54,107 bases of DNA from a virus. Of this stretch, positions 52,081-54,107 are shown piece by piece. The notes under the pieces were generated by a model, which ran no database searches, was not told the DNA's origin, and was given only the letters and a program-made list of their open reading frames with translations. Where the stretch lies: IMG/VR virus record IMGVR_UViG_3300009422_000007, positions 1 through 54,107 of that record; one strand, given 5' to 3'. Position numbers and translations under genes: made by a program. Positions within the stretch are counted from its first letter, which is position 1; each line of letters opens with the position of its first letter.

Positions 52081-52490
52081 ATTGGCAAGCTATCTACTGA
52101 TAGGTTAGTGCAAGCCGTTTATATTGCACCCATAAAATCTGGATCAATTGAGGATCACAGAGGACGGAAATTCTGAGCAGTAGCAGAGACATATCACCAC
52201 TATCCTTGACAGGACGTAGTTCAAACAGCATGAAACTGGACTGGTGTATGTATATTATTGCTAAAATGAGTAGGCTCTGGTGAACTATTACAACCTACAT
52301 AACATTAGAATTGGTTTGGTTCGGTTCTATTGTTTGCGTTATTACAGTCGAGAGTAAAAGGGTACAGCGTAACCGCCCTAACATAATATGTTTCTTTAAC
52401 CAAAGTGTGGTACGAGTCTGGGTCAAGACAAACCATTTACCTTAGCCCCCAAACGGGGCTAAGTGTGGATACTCATCCAGCTCAAGCTAT
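52081..52490 (+). ncRNA. Candidate structured RNA in a 576-base gene-free gap
   Basis: No convincing gene lies in 52077-52652. The + strand can form many local hairpins: 52090-52103, 52109-52129 (GTGCAA/TTGCAC), 52203-52214, 52270-52298, 52306-52329, nested 52408-52435 (TGGT/ACCA outside GTCT/AGAC) and a 9-bp GC-rich hairpin 52441-52463 (CTTAGCCCC/GGGGCTAAG), followed by 52467-52478. Base composition here is more GC-rich than the flanks. It does not match tRNA, tmRNA, RNase P or group I/II intron hallmarks that I can recognise. It could be an RNA processed from the gp55-gp46 operon transcript, or only a long untranslated tail. Ends are approximate. Confidence 0.4.
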
Positions 52491-52507
52491 AATTATTATT
52501 CATGTAT

Positions 52508-52538
52508 ATAAAAAAAATTACAGTATCATAACAATACC
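52508..52538 (-). terminator. Weak candidate terminator (minus strand)
   Basis: Read leftward, a 4-bp stem (GTAT/ATAC, 52537-52523) is followed after a few bases by an eight-T run (52517-52510). It could end the gp26 operon. The stem is short, so confidence is low. Confidence 0.3.
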
Positions 52539-52652
52539 ATTAATTATCTTTCGAAGTTTAAATGTGAATGAGTTAAGCGAAGCGAAACGATATTCAAGAA
52601 CGAAGTATTCGTTCTATTACTGATACTTAACATTGTTAATGGAGTATTACGA

Positions 52653-52880
52653 CTAACCTACTCTGTTAGCTATGCCTTTCTTACCATACATCGTGTCAAT
52701 CTTCTCTTTAACGACTTCTGATAAGACGGCTCTGTCAGTATAAGGCATATCCCAAAGTACGTTTATTGGGTTATTTGACCATACACTTAAATTACATATG
52801 TCTTGGGTTAGGGCTCTTGCGTCAGTTTCAAAACTTTCGATATACTTGTTAATCTTATTTGAATCAGTTCCTAGACTCAA
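52653..52880 (-). CDS. Small baseplate hub assembly protein, gp51-position
   Basis: A 75-residue helical protein whose start overlaps the gp26 stop (ATGA). In T4-like genomes a short gene after gene 26 is commonly the hub assembly factor gp51. The product (MSLGTDSNKINKYIESFETD onward) has a central WSNNPINVLWDMPYTDR and a helical end. Identity with gp51 is by position and size only. No other gene follows it on this strand. Confidence 0.65.
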   Translation of the reverse strand: MSLGTDSNKINKYIESFETDARALTQDICNLSVWSNNPINVLWDMPYTDRAVLSEVVKEKIDTMYGKKGIANRVG

Positions 52881-53764
52881 GAGCCTGCGGAAAAAAAACT
52901 TGTTGGATCAAATAGCATATCTGTTTTATATTGTTCTTTACAATAATCACATTCAGCAGTTATTTCTCTAATAATTCCATATTCTTGAAATGCTTTAAGT
53001 TCTTCTTCAAGTCTATCTACGGAACCTCTATCTAAATTCATTAACCAATCACCAATATGCTTTCTATCTGTAATTTCATTGTCAGCATCATCTCCTGGAA
53101 TAACAACTTTAAGAATAGCACCAATTAATAAGTCTTGGCTTAGGTCAACTAATTGTGCAAAGCCAGTGTTTGCAATTTCTGTTTGTCTTTCAACTGCTTC
53201 TTCACGTTGCTCACTTGCTTGTAAAGAACGCATAGAATCAAATTGCATTTTTAATAAACGTGACTGATCCTTTAAGTTATAAGGTCTTAAATGTATTTGT
53301 AAGTTATTTGATAGTTTAACGATGCCTAATTTATCTGGAATTGGCTTTAATGTACCAATTATCTGTCCTAAACTTACATTTATTCTCTGAGACTTGCCGT
53401 CTGCTTCGTTACAGCCGTGACTAATATCCATTGGCATGTCATCTCCGTAACTTGCCATCTTAATAGCAACTAAGATCATATCAACATCTGCTGACGGAAT
53501 TTCATCAACATTAACAATGTCTGGGCAAGAACTTTTGATTACACTTCGCATAGCCTCGCCGTTAAATAAAGCGTCAGGGTTTTTAAGACGTAGTTCGTCT
53601 TTTGCAGTCATTGGATAGATAGCAAGTTCATTGCTATCTGTTAACTTAGGTGCTTCCTTGTAATATCTTCCATTTGAAGGAAGAGATATGTATGTACCGG
53701 GCTGTCTGAAATAATCCGATAAAGGGTTGGCAGTTTGTCCGGAAAGTGGGTTTTTATTATCCAT
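52877..53764 (-). CDS. 26: Baseplate hub protein gp26 (T4 baseplate protein family)
   Basis: A 295-residue protein of the T4 gp26 family: N-terminal YFRQPGTYISLPSNGRYY (18-35), YPMTAKDELRLKNPDALFNG (50-69) and the C-terminal CxxC pair C272/C275 (ECDYCKEQY). gp26 is needed to build the T4 baseplate hub. T4 gp26 has 208 residues. The minus-strand start has an AGGAT ribosome site; no late box was found in the 96-base gap, so its promoter is not seen. Confidence 0.85.
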   Translation of the reverse strand: MDNKNPLSGQTANPLSDYFRQPGTYISLPSNGRYYKEAPKLTDSNELAIYPMTAKDELRLKNPDALFNGEAMRSVIKSSCPDIVNVDEIPSADVDMILVAIKMASYGDDMPMDISHGCNEADGKSQRINVSLGQIIGTLKPIPDKLGIVKLSNNLQIHLRPYNLKDQSRLLKMQFDSMRSLQASEQREEAVERQTEIANTGFAQLVDLSQDLLIGAILKVVIPGDDADNEITDRKHIGDWLMNLDRGSVDRLEEELKAFQEYGIIREITAECDYCKEQYKTDMLFDPTSFFSAGS

Positions 53765-53781
53765 GTAGTTAATCCTATAAG

Positions 53782-53817
53782 GTAAATAGGCTTATAGAAG
53801 CCTAATATGTGTAAATA
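53782..53817 (+). promoter_or_regulatory. Two late boxes flanking a hairpin
   Basis: GTAAATA at 53782-53788 and again at 53811-53817, with a perfect 6-bp hairpin (AGGCTT 53788-53793, loop ATAG, AAGCCT 53798-53803) between them. They lie upstream of the + strand gene at 53861. Confidence 0.45.
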
Positions 53818-53860
53818 TACTTATACCGGGTTATAACGAATCAAAGGTCCAAATTAATAA

Positions 53861-54107
53861 ATGGAAGAAGAATTATTACAAGCGATTAATAAATTAACGG
53901 ACGAGATTGCCAAAATGTCTGCACGAACTGGTGCTAGGACAGGTGGAACTCGTGCAAAGCAACCTGCTGACGCTACAGCCGCATCAATGGATAAGCTAAA
54001 GCAAGGAGTGCAAGGAACTACTGCCAGTTTAAAGAAAACAGCTGAATCTAATGACAAACTTATACAAACATCTAAAAGACTTACTTGGGAACAAAGATCA
54101 CAAATAA
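53861..54107 (+). CDS. 5' end of an unknown, probably virion, protein (partial)
   Basis: The frame is open from the ATG at 53861 to the end of the window. The 82 visible residues (MEEELLQAINKLTDEIAKMS onward) contain a helical start, a Gly/Ala/Thr-rich basic stretch (TGARTGGTRAKQPADATAAS) and a second helix. Next to gp26, a large tail protein such as a tape-measure protein is expected, and low-complexity helices fit; but too little is visible to name it. It is read from the two late boxes above; no clear ribosome site is seen before the ATG. Confidence 0.6.
   Translation, partial: MEEELLQAINKLTDEIAKMSARTGARTGGTRAKQPADATAASMDKLKQGVQGTTASLKKTAESNDKLIQTSKRLTWEQRSQI

Noticed and set aside
52081-52490. 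The structured segment as tRNA, tmRNA, RNase P or a group I/II intron
   Set aside because: No acceptor stem with TTC arm, no tag reading frame, no GAGGAAAGTCC-type P RNA core and no conserved intron core sequences were found by eye.
52405-52623. A 72-codon + strand open frame in the gene-free gap
   Set aside because: No Shine-Dalgarno, low-complexity Ile-rich product, and it runs through the strongest hairpin of the segment; more likely a chance frame.

Overview
The window is a 54 kb piece of an AT-rich, T4-like (myovirus) phage genome, most likely a marine one of the cyanophage/pelagiphage type. The evidence is the combination of a T4-type baseplate operon (gp25, gp6, gp5, gp53-like, gp26), T4 gp46/gp47 recombination nuclease, a gp55-type late sigma factor and T4-type late promoter boxes (NTAAATA), together with genes typical of marine phages: ThyX, a MazG-like protein, many 2-oxoglutarate/Fe(II) oxygenases and a fatty-acid desaturase. 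No photosynthesis gene is visible, so the host (SAR11-like, cyanobacterial or other) cannot be fixed from this window. No tRNA, IS element, integrase or CRISPR array was seen.

Layout. (1) 1-1930: small unknown genes on the + strand with late promoter boxes, closed by two tandem Rho-independent terminators. (2) 1990-6823: units headed by near-perfect host-type sigma-70 promoters. They encode a MoxR-type AAA+ ATPase, an exported histidine phosphatase, a metallopeptidase-like/VWA protein and a PiT-like phosphate permease. (3) 6900-8873: four unknown + strand genes, one with an AT-hook. (4) 8866-25762: a large accessory island. Its + strand part holds three 2OG-Fe(II) oxygenases and an asparagine-synthase-like PP-loop protein. 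Its - strand part is one tightly coupled operon of 16 genes read leftward from 25762 to 13321: five sugar-transfer or unknown genes, a methyltransferase-like protein, two GNAT-like proteins, two more oxygenases, a second PP-loop protein, a stearoyl-type desaturase and ThyX. A fatty-acid-hydroxylase-like gene sits at its left edge. (5) 25824-46931: - strand structural operon (nucleotidyltransferase, gp48-like, gp53-like, hub protein, gp5, gp25, gp6, a 2975-residue giant protein, then three further virion proteins). (6) 47042-52076: + strand operon from another sigma-70 promoter: gp55, MazG-like, a 54-residue ORF, gp47, gp46, a small basic protein and a PD-(D/E)XK nuclease. (7) 52077-52652: 576 bases without a convincing gene but rich in hairpins, a candidate structured RNA. 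(8) 52653-53764: gp26 and a gp51-position gene on the - strand, then the start of another + strand gene running off the end.

How it fits together. Host-type promoters serve the early/middle genes (ATPase/VWA, phosphate functions, gp55, gp46/47). gp55 would then redirect RNA polymerase to the NTAAATA boxes in front of virion and accessory genes. Several of these boxes lie exactly 5-6 bases before a start codon with no Shine-Dalgarno, which predicts leaderless late mRNAs. The accessory island looks like a small biosynthetic pathway (amide-forming PP-loop enzymes, hydroxylases, acyl, methyl and sugar transfer, lipid modification) that could decorate a virion glycan, a lipid or the host surface. 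The pathway assignment is inference.
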